Assembly: GCA_030789695.1 (NCBI GenBank)
Contig: CM061140.1
Span: 171,330,319-171,394,318, forward strand
DNA: 64,000 bases
Direction of reading: 5' to 3'
DNA from: Scilla litardierei
Lineage: Eukaryota; Streptophyta; Magnoliopsida; Asparagales; Asparagaceae
Positions 8,555 through 20,097 of this stretch are shown piece by piece; positions within the stretch are counted from its first letter, which is position 1, and the number at the start of each line of letters is the position of its first letter. The notes under the pieces were generated by a model that ran no database searches, had not been told where the DNA came from, and worked only from the letters and a program-made list of their open reading frames with translations. A program made the translations under genes and the position numbers.

Positions 8555-11500
8555 GGTTTTGTTGGTGGCACATGCAGGTCTGTCTTGCAACTGCGAATTA
8601 TCGGAACAACGATAATAACTATGGAATGTCCATTAAATAAATTGCAACATTCGATTCATAAGCCTAGTCTAGTCGTCTTCCTATGTCATTAGGTGGTAAG
8701 AAGACCTAGTTAGACGTCTGTGCTTGCTAGTTAGAGGCCCCTGATTGTTAGTTAAACCACATGCTAGGAATTGATTTCATCGTCTTAAGAGTTACCTTAG
8801 TGGTTCTTGTCTAACTTTGGTCATATTAGACTTCTAGAATTTCTTAGTCGTTCGCTTGGGTTCATCGATTTCGGGCCAAGCCGAACGCAGTTCATTAAGG
8901 TCTAGTTCCTTAGAAAGCCTTAGCGCCAAGTTTCCTGTACTTTAGTTGGTCGACCGTAGGAGTTTTCCGTAGATTTCCTGGGTCATATCCTAGGCGTATG
9001 TATGTTTTGATCATCCTACCATTTTCCTTACCTCGATTCACGAAATCGCCTCATGACGATCGTTGTCAATTTTCGAATCTCTCCGTTACCAAAATTTGAA
9101 TCTTCTGAAAGTATTTTTCGATTTCCTTTTCCCTAAGTTTAAATTTGTTCAAAAATTTTATATATATACTTAGACTTTCTACTCTATCGTGGACTTAAAA
9201 TTTTTAAAACTTTTGTCGAAATTTTTGGAATACTAGCTTATGATATTTCTCCAGCCTATACTTTTCGTATCTATGAAAATACATTGTCCCTTCATATACT
9301 AATTTTATTTCTGAACCGTACTTTTATTTTGTCCAAATTCGATTTATAATCTCCTTTCTTGATTATGCCATTCGAATAACACACCGCGCTTACTTTTAAT
9401 ATACTTTTCAAGTCACGTGGGATTTCAGCTTCAGCGAGTCGATTTTGTGATCATCGTTTTCCCCTATTTCAGATTTTTGTGAAATTACTATTTCGTAGCC
9501 ACTTCTTGATCTAGACCCTCCATAATTTGGTTTTAAAGCTTCATTACGAACTTTGATAATTCTACTACTAAGATATTATTATCTTTCTGTCCACCCTACA
9601 TACTTTTAGAATAATTTCTAAACTAAATAGAATTTCAATTATTATTTTTATATATCCGTACCAGGTTCGTTGTGCTTGTATGTTAAGAACTTTGTATAAA
9701 TCAGTTTCTTTTTTTGCAAATTCTGGTTTCTCTAAACATAGTTTCAATATTGATTATTTTAAATTTTTCCCTATCTTAAAGACTTTGAAAGCATTCAACA
9801 CGAGCTTAAATTCTTCAGTTCATTTAATTTCATTCTTTGAATTTCAAAATTTTACCGAAACCATATTAAATTACTGATGTATAATATTTTCCAAACTACG
9901 TCCTTAATGTTCGTATGAATGATTTACTTCCTTTTCATAATGATTTTATATAAGCCAATAAACCGTTTTCCCTTATTATGTATATTCGACTCAAACTTAT
10001 TTCGAACAATTTGTTTTATCGACCCCCAAATATTTTTATACAGACGAGGACTCCAACTTTTGAAGTACAGCAGTTTTCAAATTCCACGTATTTTAGCTTA
10101 TGTTATTTACACTATTTCCTTTTCTCTAACCTATAAAAGTATCTCTACATCTCCATTTCCTCTACCTAAGCATTCACAAGTGAATCGCAGTTTCACCTAA
10201 CTAAGTTGTCTCCTTGTATTCGTCCTATCTGAACTCGTGCTTATCGATCCTTCCCTCGTCACACTTTCGACCTAGGTCTCCCTCTATTGCTTAGGCTTTA
10301 TTGCTCGTCAATGTCTGGGTCAACCCTATTTTGTTAGTAGCCCTTGGACCTTTGCGATGTTACCATGGTGCATGTACCTAAGTTGTGTATGTGGGCTTGA
10401 ATGAGTGTGCTCCCCTATAGGATAATAATAGTTTCCTTTTGGGTGATATATACATACTCAGAGTTATTCGTGATGTTATGAAATTGTTTGTGTTAGTATT
10501 TATAGGTATGTGTGAGGATAGCTATACCACTCTAGGGGCGTCTGTGTATATATGGATCAGTGTTGGAATATATAATGAGGTGTATGTAATTGGAGATACT
10601 TATAATGTTTGAAATAATATGTTGGTAAAGTTGTGTGTATGTTAGGCGTGATAGTAACAGGTGTACGTATAGTTAAGTGGGTAGGCCTATTATATGACCT
10701 ATGTGTTAGTACGTGTGAGTGTGTGCTCATACGTAAATACGTATTGTGCTTGGACGTAGGTAGTTATGTATTTGCAGCATGAGAATATAGGTGTTATACA
10801 TATGGTAGTGGGATTATAATTCTGAATGGTATTGCTTGCTTTTACAAATGTTGTATGAGTGTATACCATGAGGTATACAAGACTATAGCATACCTTAACT
10901 ATGAATGAAGTAGATGTGTTGGTATACTAATTAAAGGTAGTAGGATATGGTGTGAATATATATTCTACATGTGTGTGACTATACGGTGAATGCATGTATC
11001 AGGGAGGGTATTATAATTATACGTGTGCTGATGTCTGTAATATTATTATGGTATATGAAGTGATTGGACTATGTGGGTGTTACCTGACTAGATATTAAGT
11101 GTGATTGACATTATGGTATGTGTATAGTTATCTTGGTAGGTGTGTATACATTGGAGTGGTATTGGCATAGGTATAATTACCGTGTTACGTATATAGAGTA
11201 TTCTGATATGAGTTTCGAGTCTCACTCAAGCTTGAGTGGGTATACTCTAAGTATATTGTTATGTATGTCTGTAGTTGCAACTAGCGACGTTTGATGTATG
11301 TATAGTGATAGTAGTGCTTGTGCCTGGTTGTGTTACGCACAGGATTGTGGGTCGCTATACCAGTATATAGATATAGGTGTTGGTCTTGTGGTATAGTTAT
11401 TTACTAAGGACTTGCCTGTGTGGACGCATGTGTGCTAGCTAAACTAGGTGAGTAGATGTGCTAAGTATATAGTGGTATGATTGGTATATATGGATGAAAT

Positions 11501-12160
11501 GTTAGCGTGTGTGGGTGTGCACCATGCACGGGTAAGTATGTGCCTAGTTATAAGTTTTGGTGACTATGGTCTGTGTGGCGTGTCGTGAAATATAGTATAG
11601 GACCGTATGTAATGTGAACGTATGGTGAAATAATTGTATGCATTTGAATGCCTATATAAGTGTGAAATTATAGTAGTGGTGAATGTGTATTAGATATAAT
11701 GAAACTTGATATTAAAAAATGGTATGGTGTGACTACATGTGTTATGATGTTTGGTATCGGATGAATATTAGGGAGTATTATACCCATGTTTGTTTCGTGC
11801 ATAGGTAGTTACATATACGTAGAACAATGATTGTATTGCTAGAGTGGACTATTCTTAAGTGAGTATCTGAACTATTGTTTTGTGCTAGGTAAGTAGTGGT
11901 TATATAAGGGATGTATGCATGTATATATATATGATTGAAATACGTGTATGAATTTGACTGACTATCATGGGTATAAGAGTATAATGAGCGTGAATACATA
12001 CATGTTGGTAGTGTTAAAGTTTGACGACCTAGTGCATATATAAGCACTTGAGATGACTATACCTGGTTTAAATTATAACGTGCCATGATTGGGGTAGTTA
12101 CTAGAGCGACTAGATAGGTTAGAAAGTCCGAGGACGGACTTTATTCTAAGGTGGGGAGGA
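8555..12160 (+). other. Non-coding interior of the long-LTR element
   Basis: 3.6 kb with no frame over about 93 codons and no gag/pol motifs. After the LTR the sequence GGTTTTGTTGGTGGCAC does not match the usual initiator-Met primer site. The part 8640-10330 is G-poor and C/T-rich. The part 10330-12060 is strongly C-poor and rich in TATGTGTG-type words. The purine tract at the right end is intact. This fits a LARD that depends on proteins from an autonomous relative. Confidence 0.65.
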
Positions 12161-13791
12161 TGTAACGACTGGTTTTTGTCTATGTATTGTCTATTATGTA
12201 TATATTATGATTGTTCTCTTCCTTGTGTGTTTTCCCGTGTTGGACGTTTTCTTTCAGTTCCTTCCGATCTTCTACCTTCCGTTGCATATCATGATGGGCT
12301 TGGAGTAAGTATTTTTACGATGAGCTTCATAGCATCCATATCTTAGAGCTAGGTTGATATTAGAAGCTATAGAAATCTTCCCGAAGCTTCGCGCTTCAAT
12401 TCGAGACTTTTCGTGCATCTTAGTTGGTTCAAGAAGGGGAACCAACCGACTAGATTGCAATCTAGTCGGCCGGTAACTCTTCAAGAACCGACTAGTTCAT
12501 ATTGATTATTTTAGCTGAGTTACTGTTTACACTTAGTCGGTCTAAGCACATCCATCGACCGACTAGTTGTGAAACTAGTCTGTTAGAACTTCTTCTCTGA
12601 CCGACTAATTCTGAGTTCTTTCTGACGGCCGAGTTAATGTTTACAGTTAGTCGGTCAAAGAACGACTATCGACCGACTAGTTGTGAAACTAGTCGGTTAG
12701 AGTTTCTTCTCAGACCGACTAACTCTCAGTACTTATTGTCTATCATATTCAACCCTTAGTCGGTCAATGAATATTCACCGACCGACTAGTTCCCAAACTA
12801 GTCGGTTGACGAGCCTTCACAGACCGACTAAATCTGTCCATCCTGTGTTGACCCTGTTCACTGTTTGTCTTTTAGTCGGTCTCAGTTGGACGACCGACCG
12901 ACTAGTTCCCAAACTAGTCGGTCGACCACTCTTCACTGACCGACTAATTTGCCCAGAAACCCTAGGTTAAGTTGCAGTCGTCGCTTATTGTTTCCATTTA
13001 AACTCTATATTCCTCTCACTTCTTTTCTCACTTTTCTTAGCCGACTTTCTTCCCCAATCATCCCATATCTTCCTCTTGCCTTTCCTCCTCCTCCAGTGCT
13101 CCCTCTTACCCCCATTACACCGGCAACCACCCCGCAAGCCGCCGGCCGACCCCTAAAACCCCCCAAATTCTCTTTTGCTCCAGTTTTTCCCCTTCATTCT
13201 CCCATCTCCAGATCCATTATATACCAGCCTCCAGGAGATCTCTTCAGCCGCAACTTCTTTCCGGATCGCTATTCCGCTGCCGTACTAGCTCAGATCTGAC
13301 GACGGCAACCCGGAGATCGCTGAGATCCTCTTCTACCTGCAGTTTTCATTGTCGCCCTTGATCGTGGATTCTTCTTCTGCATTTACGCGAACCCATTTCC
13401 CCGTAGAGTAGCGATTTTGAGACGAACTCGCGTCGATCAACAACCTCGGTACCAGGCAAGTGAAACTTGCCAACCTTGTTTTAGGCCATGCTTTTAGGCC
13501 ATTTCCTTGCTCTTAGCGTAAAAGAGACTAGACCGTGAAATGATAGCGGTTTAGGCGCAATTTCAAGTTCTAGCTTGACAACGAAGCTAGAATTGCCTTG
13601 TCATGTCATGCCATGCATTTGCTTGTCACGTTTACTTTCTTTAACGGTACGCATTTTAATTGAATATCTGCCATGCATTTGCATTCTTACATGCCATTTG
13701 ATTTGTATGTTGCATCGTAGCACACGCTACAAAATCCTTATACAATCTGTGTTTCCGTGTTTCCGGCTAGGCACCTGCTATGCGGGCATAA
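12161..13791 (+). repeat. Right LTR of the long-LTR element, left part
   Basis: Matches 6062 onward. It is broken at 13791 by the Athila insertion, whose duplication CATAA is 13787-13791. The undisrupted sequence at 7688-7700 shows a single CATAACC, which proves the insertion point. Confidence 0.9.
12443..12952 (+). promoter_or_regulatory. Second copy of the CCGACTAG/CTAGTCGG array
   Basis: The same alternating motifs as 6334-6853, with a few substitutions. Example: one CTAGTCTG near 12576 in place of CTAGTCGG. Confidence 0.8.
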
Positions 13792-14095
13792 TGATCGGTC
13801 CATATTTTACACCTTTTTTCTACATATTTGCATGCCATTTCGGTTGCTCATATTGCGATTTTCACGATTATTCGATGATATTGTGTTACTTTTCACTATT
13901 TCTTGTTTTTGTCGGATTTCAGGAAATATGGAGCGATCGGGAGCAAAAATGAGCTTAAGGGACTTGCACCCACTCCGGAGCGTCACCCAAGGCTCTTTTG
14001 AGGGCTATTCGACGATGGGAGACAGGTGGAAGAAGAAGGAACTCCGTAGGAGCGACGAGGAGGAGAAACGGAGAAGATTGGGCATTTTAGCATGC

Positions 14096-14727
14096 CACTC
14101 GGCTGAGTGAAAGAGTCACTCGGCCGAGCAAAGAAGCCCGCTCGGCCGGCCAGATCGGACACGCAGCAGATTGATTATCAGCGTGCACTCGGCCGAGCAT
14201 CGCCATCCCACTCGGCCGAGCATGGAGACACCACTCGCCTGAGTGGCATCACGACGACGGCAAGCAAAAATCCCAGACTTACTGGAATCCATCAGGCGAT
14301 TGAGGGTTCCGACTCGGCCGAGTACCGAATGCCCCGCTGCCGAGTGAGTAAAGCCACTCGGCCGAGTCACCTCCGAAGACAGACCCCCCAAGACCCCTGA
14401 CTTACTGGAATTTTACAGGGTCTGTCACTCGGCCGAGTAGAGAAGCCCACTCGACCGAGTAGAGAAGTCAATTCGGCCGAGTGATGCCGAGGACACGCAG
14501 CGCCCAGATTTTCAGATAGCCTCTCACTCTTTTGAAATCTGCTATCATTCCAGCAATCAAAGTATTTTTATCATATTTTTTATGGATAGTAGACTTCATG
14601 ACGGTTCCAACGCCGCCAAGAACGCGCAAATCGGAGGTCGGATGAAATCTGGAGAATTTCTGCAAGTTGATGCTGCAGTGTTGGAATTTCCACTCGGCCG
14701 AGTCACATTTCCCACTCGGCCGAGTGC
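14096..14727 (+). promoter_or_regulatory. ACTCGGCCGAGT palindrome array in LTR-A U3
   Basis: About fourteen copies of ACTCGGCCGAG(T/C), some degenerate (CTCGCCTGAG, TCGACCGAG), lie at irregular 20-60 bp spacing just before the TATA-like site. The right LTR has the same array at 29136-29767. Perfect copies are self-complementary. Confidence 0.85.
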
Positions 14728-15204
14728 GGCCTGGGCCCAGATTTTAAGTTGCGGTTTGAGCTGTTTTTGGGCACGAATTTGAGGGGTTTTCTGGGGTTTC
14801 TTGCTAGGGTTTTGGGAGAGTATTTAATGGGTTTGTAGCCACCATTAGAGGAAATCCTTATTATGTTTTCTTAGCCCCCATATGTTTTTCTTAGGATTAT
14901 TTTAGAGGTTAGGCCATGCCCTAGGTCCCCTCTTGGAGCTAAAAGCTTGTATTTTGGATTGAAGATCTTCATCAAGTTAAGTATTTTCTTCTTTTTATTT
15001 GAATCTTTGTTTTTCTATCTTTTTGTATGCAAGCAATGATTTTTATTGATTCATATATCCTTGTTGCTATGCTAGAGTAGATTTGTTGTTCTAGGGTTTG
15101 AGGATGAACCCTATGGATCTAATTTCATATTTGTGATGAATGAATTTCTAAATTACTAGAATTGCTAGGAGGTTAGGTTGTGATTGATTTACTACGGATA
15201 GCTA

Positions 15205-15545
15205 GGGATTTCCATCGATTTGGGATTTGCAAGAGATTGGATTCTAATCGATGGGAATGCCTAGATATTCGATTTAGATTTACAATTGGATTTCTCTAGA
15301 CTTGGTTTGCAAGAGATTGGACCAAAGCTAGGATTTTTAATTGTAAACCTATACCAATATTCGTTTGCAAGAGATTGGACGAATACGAACTATCACAACC
15401 TAAATCGTGACTCGAGTTTGCACGAGAGTGGGCTCGAGGAGCGATTGGACGATGATGTCGATCCTAATGCTAGTGGCTTAGGCTAGGGTTTGCAAGAGAT
15501 TGGGCCATATCCTAAGTTCGCTATAGACCGGCAATAGCGCGAGAG
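15205..15545 (+). repeat. Iterated TTTGCAAGAGATTGG motif in LTR-A
   Basis: The 15-mer occurs at about 15226, 15305, 15363 and 15488, with a diverged copy (TTTGCACGAGAGTGG) near 15417, each after a short unique segment. The same layout is in LTR-B (24968-25250). It is a hallmark of Athila-type LTRs; function unknown. Confidence 0.85.
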
Positions 15546-16023
15546 CGTGAGCTTGGTTCTCTATTCAGTTACGACTAGTTCACCTCAATGCAAGTCTAGC
15601 AATATTGAGATTCACTATTCACAATGATGCATGACGGTCCGTAGTGAGGATTCCCTAGCCCTAGACACTTTTATTATCTTAAAATCCCCATACTTTGCCC
15701 GACGATTGTGACAGGATCGCCGCAAGGCAAATTCCCTCTTTTATTATATTGTGTTTAAATCGATATTTGACCGATTTCTTTATCATCGTCACCGACATCC
15801 ACCACCATTTCCATTATATCATTCCATAACCATCTCCACCAATAAAACATTCGTAGTCGAACCAACCTAGGATAGATTGGGGCTCAACACCACCTCCTCG
15901 TGTTCGATACCCGCTCGCCACTTGACCGTGCGCTTGCGGTAAAACTACAATCGTTCTCCGGGTGTATATCCGGGGCCGACCAAGTTTTTGGTTGTGCTCT
16001 TGGGTTGCATTTTGGGGCGATCA

Positions 16024-16180
16024 AGTTTTTGTCGCCGTTGCCGGGGGGGCAATTGCGTTTGATTCTTTCTCACACTAGCTATTTCTTTTTTTTATTTGTT
16101 ATCATTATTTTTATCTCCTATTTCTTACCTAACCCTTCCACGGTTCTAATCATTTCTTTGAAACTCTGTTTTCTCTGTGC
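16024..16180 (+). other. Primer-binding site and leader of Athila interior 1
   Basis: TGTCGCCGTTGCCGGGGG at 16030-16047 matches the tRNA-Asp 3' end as used by Athila elements (TGGCGCCGTTGCCGGGGA), with a G-to-T and a last-base mismatch. The leader to the gag ATG at 16181 is T-rich. Confidence 0.75.
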
Positions 16181-18952
16181 ATGAACACGAGATCTACGGC
16201 GGACCCTGAAGCTATACTATTTGATCCCGAGATCGAACGTACCGCGCGGAGACTTAGAGCGGAAAGGAGACAAAGTCCGGAAGGGAGGTTTATGACCAAC
16301 CCGGAAACTGCGGAACAATTAGCGGCAAGGATGGCGAGGATAATTTCTATTCGAGATAGGCTTCGGCCTAAGACCTCTTCTACTACCTCATCCATTGCCA
16401 TGCCGCAGTTAGCGGCTGACAAGAACTTCGAGCTAAAGACTGGATTAGTGGTCCTGATGCAGCAGGATCCATTTCATGGGAATGCCCATGAAAATCCTCA
16501 CTACCACATACAATTGTTCTTGTCGAAGTGCGCCACATTCCAGATGACGGGGGTCTCCATCGATGCCATCAGACTGCGCCTCTTCCCCTTCACACTAAAG
16601 GACAAGGCACTCTATTGGTTGAGGACGCAAGCTGAGGGTGTTTTCACCACTTGGGACGAGTTGGCGAGCGTATTCATCGACAAGTTCTATCCGCCATCCA
16701 AGACGGTGAAGATCCGGAGCGCTCTCATGTCCTTCAAGCAAGGACCACAGGAGACGCTCTATGAGGCTTGGGAGCGTTTTAAGGATCTACAGCATCAATG
16801 CCCGCACCACAGTATAGAAGATTGGGAGCTAGTGCATAGTTTCTACAACGGTCTCCAACCGGGGACCAAACAAATTATTGATGCCGCGGCAAATGGTGCT
16901 ATCTTGTCAAAGACTCCCAAAGAAGCTACGGCCCTAATTGAGGAGATGGCCTCAAATAATCAACAATGGGGCGATGAGCGAGGACACTCTACGTCCTCCT
17001 GGAAGCCGACTAGTATTTATGAGGCGAAGGCCGTGGCGGAGCTTACGAGCAAATTTGATTCTCCCCACAAGGTAGTGGAGAGATTGGAGAAGTTTATCAC
17101 GGAGCCCCAAGGAGCCCCATCCACCTCCGCTCTAACGAACCAAATGTGTGATTGGCAAGACCAATCTCAAGCCATGTACGTGGGAGGAGAGCAAGGAGAA
17201 GGATCCTTGGAGCAAGTACAATATGTCGCGGGGAACCAAGGATATTGGGCCAATCCGGCCGCAAGAAATCATCCCGGATTCTCCTACGCCAACAATGAAG
17301 GAGCTTTGAACCCGCCACAACCGCCACCTCAACAAGCTCGACCACCACCACCCCAACAACAAAACTATCCACCGAGGGGGCCTACTCAACAAAACGTTCA
17401 ACCGAAGCAGCAAGTTCCACCATATAGGCCGCCCGGATACAATCAAGGGTGGAGGAATCAAAATCAAAACCCTCCACAAGCTCAACAACGATCCGACTTC
17501 GAAGCTAGAGTGGAGGCGTTCATGGTCGAGCAAAATAAGGTTAATGCTACATTGAAGGCGGGGCAAGACTCTCTTAATACCGTTGTGGCTCAAATATCGG
17601 AGCAATTGGCCTTGCTCAATCGGAACACTCAACGATTGCCGACGCAACCCGAGCAAAACCCACGGAGCAACACCGGCCACATCAACGCCGTAGTTGCCGT
17701 TACTACTAGAGGCGGGAAGGATACCACCCCCGCCATGATTCCTACCGAGAAACCCGTGGAGGAAAGTTCGGAGCCGGTTGAGCCGGTAGTTGAAGTCGAA
17801 AAGGAGAAGGAGCCACAAGACAAGGAGAAATCTAGAGCGGAGGAATTGATCGAGGAAAGACGCTTCGTGCCACCGGTCCCATTCCCCCAAAGACTAGCGA
17901 GAGCGAAAATGGAGAAAAGGCTAACGAAGTTCCTCGAGTATCTAAGAGGAGTTAGCCTCAATATTCCCTTCCACGACGCCATCGTCGAGATCCCCACATA
18001 TGCTAAATTCTTGAAGGACTTGATTTCGGGGAGAAAGAGGAAGGAGAAGATCATGCTAGCCGAGGAGGGCTCTTGGTTCACCAAGAGAGAGAAGGAACCG
18101 GCCAAATTTAAAGATCCGGGGAGTTTTCGGATTCCTTGCACCTTGGGCGGCGTCCCTCTTCAAAAGGCGTTGGTTGATCTAGGGGCGAGTGTGAGCCTCA
18201 TGCCTCTCTCCATGTTCTTAAGGTTAAACACCGGGACAAAGTTGAAACCCACCGACATGCGCATTCAATTAGCCGATGGGTGAATAACAAGGCCGGTGGG
18301 GATCGCCGAAGACATACCGCTACAAGTCCCGGGTGGAATATGCTTGCCATGTGACTTCGTGATCATGGACGTTAAGGAGGAGGGAGACACTTCGTTGATA
18401 CTTGGACGCCCATTCCTCGCCACCGCCGGAGTCATCGTCGACGTGCGCGAAGGTACACTAACTTTAAACGTCGGCAACATCGAGGTGGAGCTCCACATTC
18501 CTAAGGCTATGAAGCACATGCCTTACCACGAGGAACTTGACTACATGGACCTCCTTGATGAGGTGATAGAGGAGGCGATCCCACACTCAATTGGCTCTCT
18601 TTTTGACGAAGATTTCGAGGAAGGCCCGGATTTAGGCCATGATGAGAAGAAAGATGATTCCCCCGACCTCTCCGCTGAAGATGATGAAGGCGACACTGAT
18701 GTCGCAAGGATTCGAGAGCTCTGCAAACTCTCGAAATTAAAGTCTCCAAAGAAAGCTCCGCCGGTACGGAAACCGGCGTCACCGGTAAAGCCGTTGACCG
18801 GAGCAAATGCTAGCTTGGGGGAGCCTCCCCCCAACACTATTCGAGACGGAAGACCACCGAGGGAGAACACGACGCCGCCACGTCCAAATCCAAGCGTTCT
18901 CCCCGGAAAGTTTGACGGGTGTATCTCATATGCACCAAACATCCCACATTAA
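16181..18952 (+). pseudogene. Athila gag-protease, one in-frame stop, pol missing
   Basis: The first open stretch (16181-18283, 700 codons) begins with an Athila-like N-terminus. It has the Retrotrans_gag core at about residues 85-280 (motifs FPFTLKDKALYWL, FYPPSKT, ETLYEAWERFK). Then come a Gln/Pro-rich stretch (about 385-440), an acidic linker, and the retropepsin start with VDLGASVSLMP (about 665-675). A single TGA at 18281-18283 interrupts it. The same frame continues to 18952 and contains the rest of the protease (LILGRPFLAT) and an acidic, then Pro/Lys-rich tail. TGA can derive from CGA or TCA. Reverse transcriptase, RNase H and integrase are absent, so the element cannot mobilise itself. 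Confidence 0.85.
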
Positions 18953-19281
18953 TTGAAAATCATAGGGGGTCGAGCTCACGACCTTAAACGAGCGCTTGTC
19001 GGGAGGAAACCCGACGGTTTTTGCTTTATTTTTACTTTTTCTTTATTTTCGTTTTAGAAATTTTTAGTGTTTTGAGTCGTTCGCCCAAAAATTTTGTGAT
19101 AACGGGTCCTATTTTTCTTGACAGGAGAGGAGATAGGTAGATCCATCATGAGGAGGATGAACGAGACGTCGAGGAGCGCCCCAAGAAGGCGCTCGACGCT
19201 TAGGAGGAAGATGGAATCGACTGGAGGAAGAAAGACGGAGTTTAGAGCCCAAACGAAGACAAACAGCAGAACACAAGGCTC
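18953..19281 (+). other. Post-pol scar and conserved stem-loop region
   Basis: After the protease frame the sequence jumps straight to the segment that normally follows integrase in Athila elements (CGAGCTCACGACCTTAAAC, then GCGCTTGTCGGGAGG, then AAACCCGAC). GTCGGG (18998-19003) and CCCGAC (19010-19015) form a stem with a 6-nt AGGAAA loop. The stretch CCTATTTTTCTTGACAG|GAG (19107-19126) is a good 3' splice-site candidate. pol was therefore deleted between about 18.7 and 18.95 kb. Confidence 0.65.
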
Positions 19282-19626
19282 ACTCGGCCGAGCATACTAG
19301 TCACTCGGCCGAGTACAGAAGTTCGTCCGGCCGAGCCGCTCACAAACGAGGGAAGTCTGCTGTACCCAACTCTCTGTTTATTTTCCTGATTTCAATATAA
19401 CTGCTACTCGGCCGAGTATATATTTTCACTCGGCCGAGTAAAACGGATACCCTCCTAGGGCGAGTCATGCTGAGTAGCTTGAGTCACTCGGCCGAATGGA
19501 CTTACTCCACTCGGCCGAGGCTGGCAAAGCCACTCGGCCGAAGCGATAGCAGGGAGGGAATTTTCATTGGTCTCGCCCGGCCGAGTGACCACGTCACTCG
19601 GCCGAGTCGTAACTCTTATTATATAA
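19282..19626 (+). promoter_or_regulatory. Internal ACTCGGCCGAGT array with TATA upstream of the env-like ORF
   Basis: About eleven ACTCGGCCGAG words (19282-19607), the same motif as the LTRs, are followed by TTATTATATAAGG (19616-19628). A C-rich 5'-UTR-like stretch (19660-19830) follows, then a 3' splice-like TTTTCATGCGCAG (19982-19994). The layout copies that of an LTR promoter although this is not an LTR. It suggests separate transcription of the downstream ORF (inference). Confidence 0.6.
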
Positions 19627-20097
19627 GGGCGAGGGAGGGGCGCAATTTTCGAAATCTCAAAAACCCCCAAATAACCCGCGCCCCTTCAGCTCCCTCGCCC
19701 GATCCCCCTTCACTCGCACCTCACTCGCCCGTCCCACTCGCCCGCGCCGCCGATCGGCCCGCCACCGTCGGCCGACCACCGCCGCGACTCACCCGAGTCG
19801 CCGCCGGCGGCAGCTGCTCCGGCCACCTCCGGTATCGCCCCTATTGCCCGTTTTCTCCTCTTTTTGTGTATTTCTTGAGGATCCATGTGCTAAACGCCCC
19901 CTACCCCAAATCAATTCCTATATCTATCTATTATACCCCTAATGCTCCATACATTTTGATTATTACTCACTGATATCGCCTTTTCATGCGCAGGTTGCTT
20001 TTTGGAGCCTAGGGGAGCCCAGGGGAGCTTCTCGGGACTGATTTGAGTTTCGTGGAGGCGCTGACTTCGCACGCTTCCACTGCTTAGCACTCGCGGC

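Larger units (their letters stand above)
13792..16023 (+). repeat. Athila LTR-A, left copy
   Basis: Starts TGATCGGTCC, ends GGGGCGATCA. Contains the ACTCGGCCGAGT array (14096-14727), a TATA-like GTATTTAAT (14820-14828), then the Athila-typical region with repeated TTTGCAAGAGATTGG. A word TTTTTGTCGGATTTCAG (about 13905-13921) looks like a 3' splice site. Confidence 0.9.

Noticed and set aside
14096..14727. ACTCGGCCGAGT series considered as a CRISPR or satellite
   Set aside because: Irregular 20-60 bp intervals and position before a TATA in an LTR fit a regulatory array, not a CRISPR or simple satellite.
17132..17890. 252-codon open frame on the minus strand
   Set aside because: It lies opposite the Athila gag and has the biased composition of a shadow frame; no domain recognisable.
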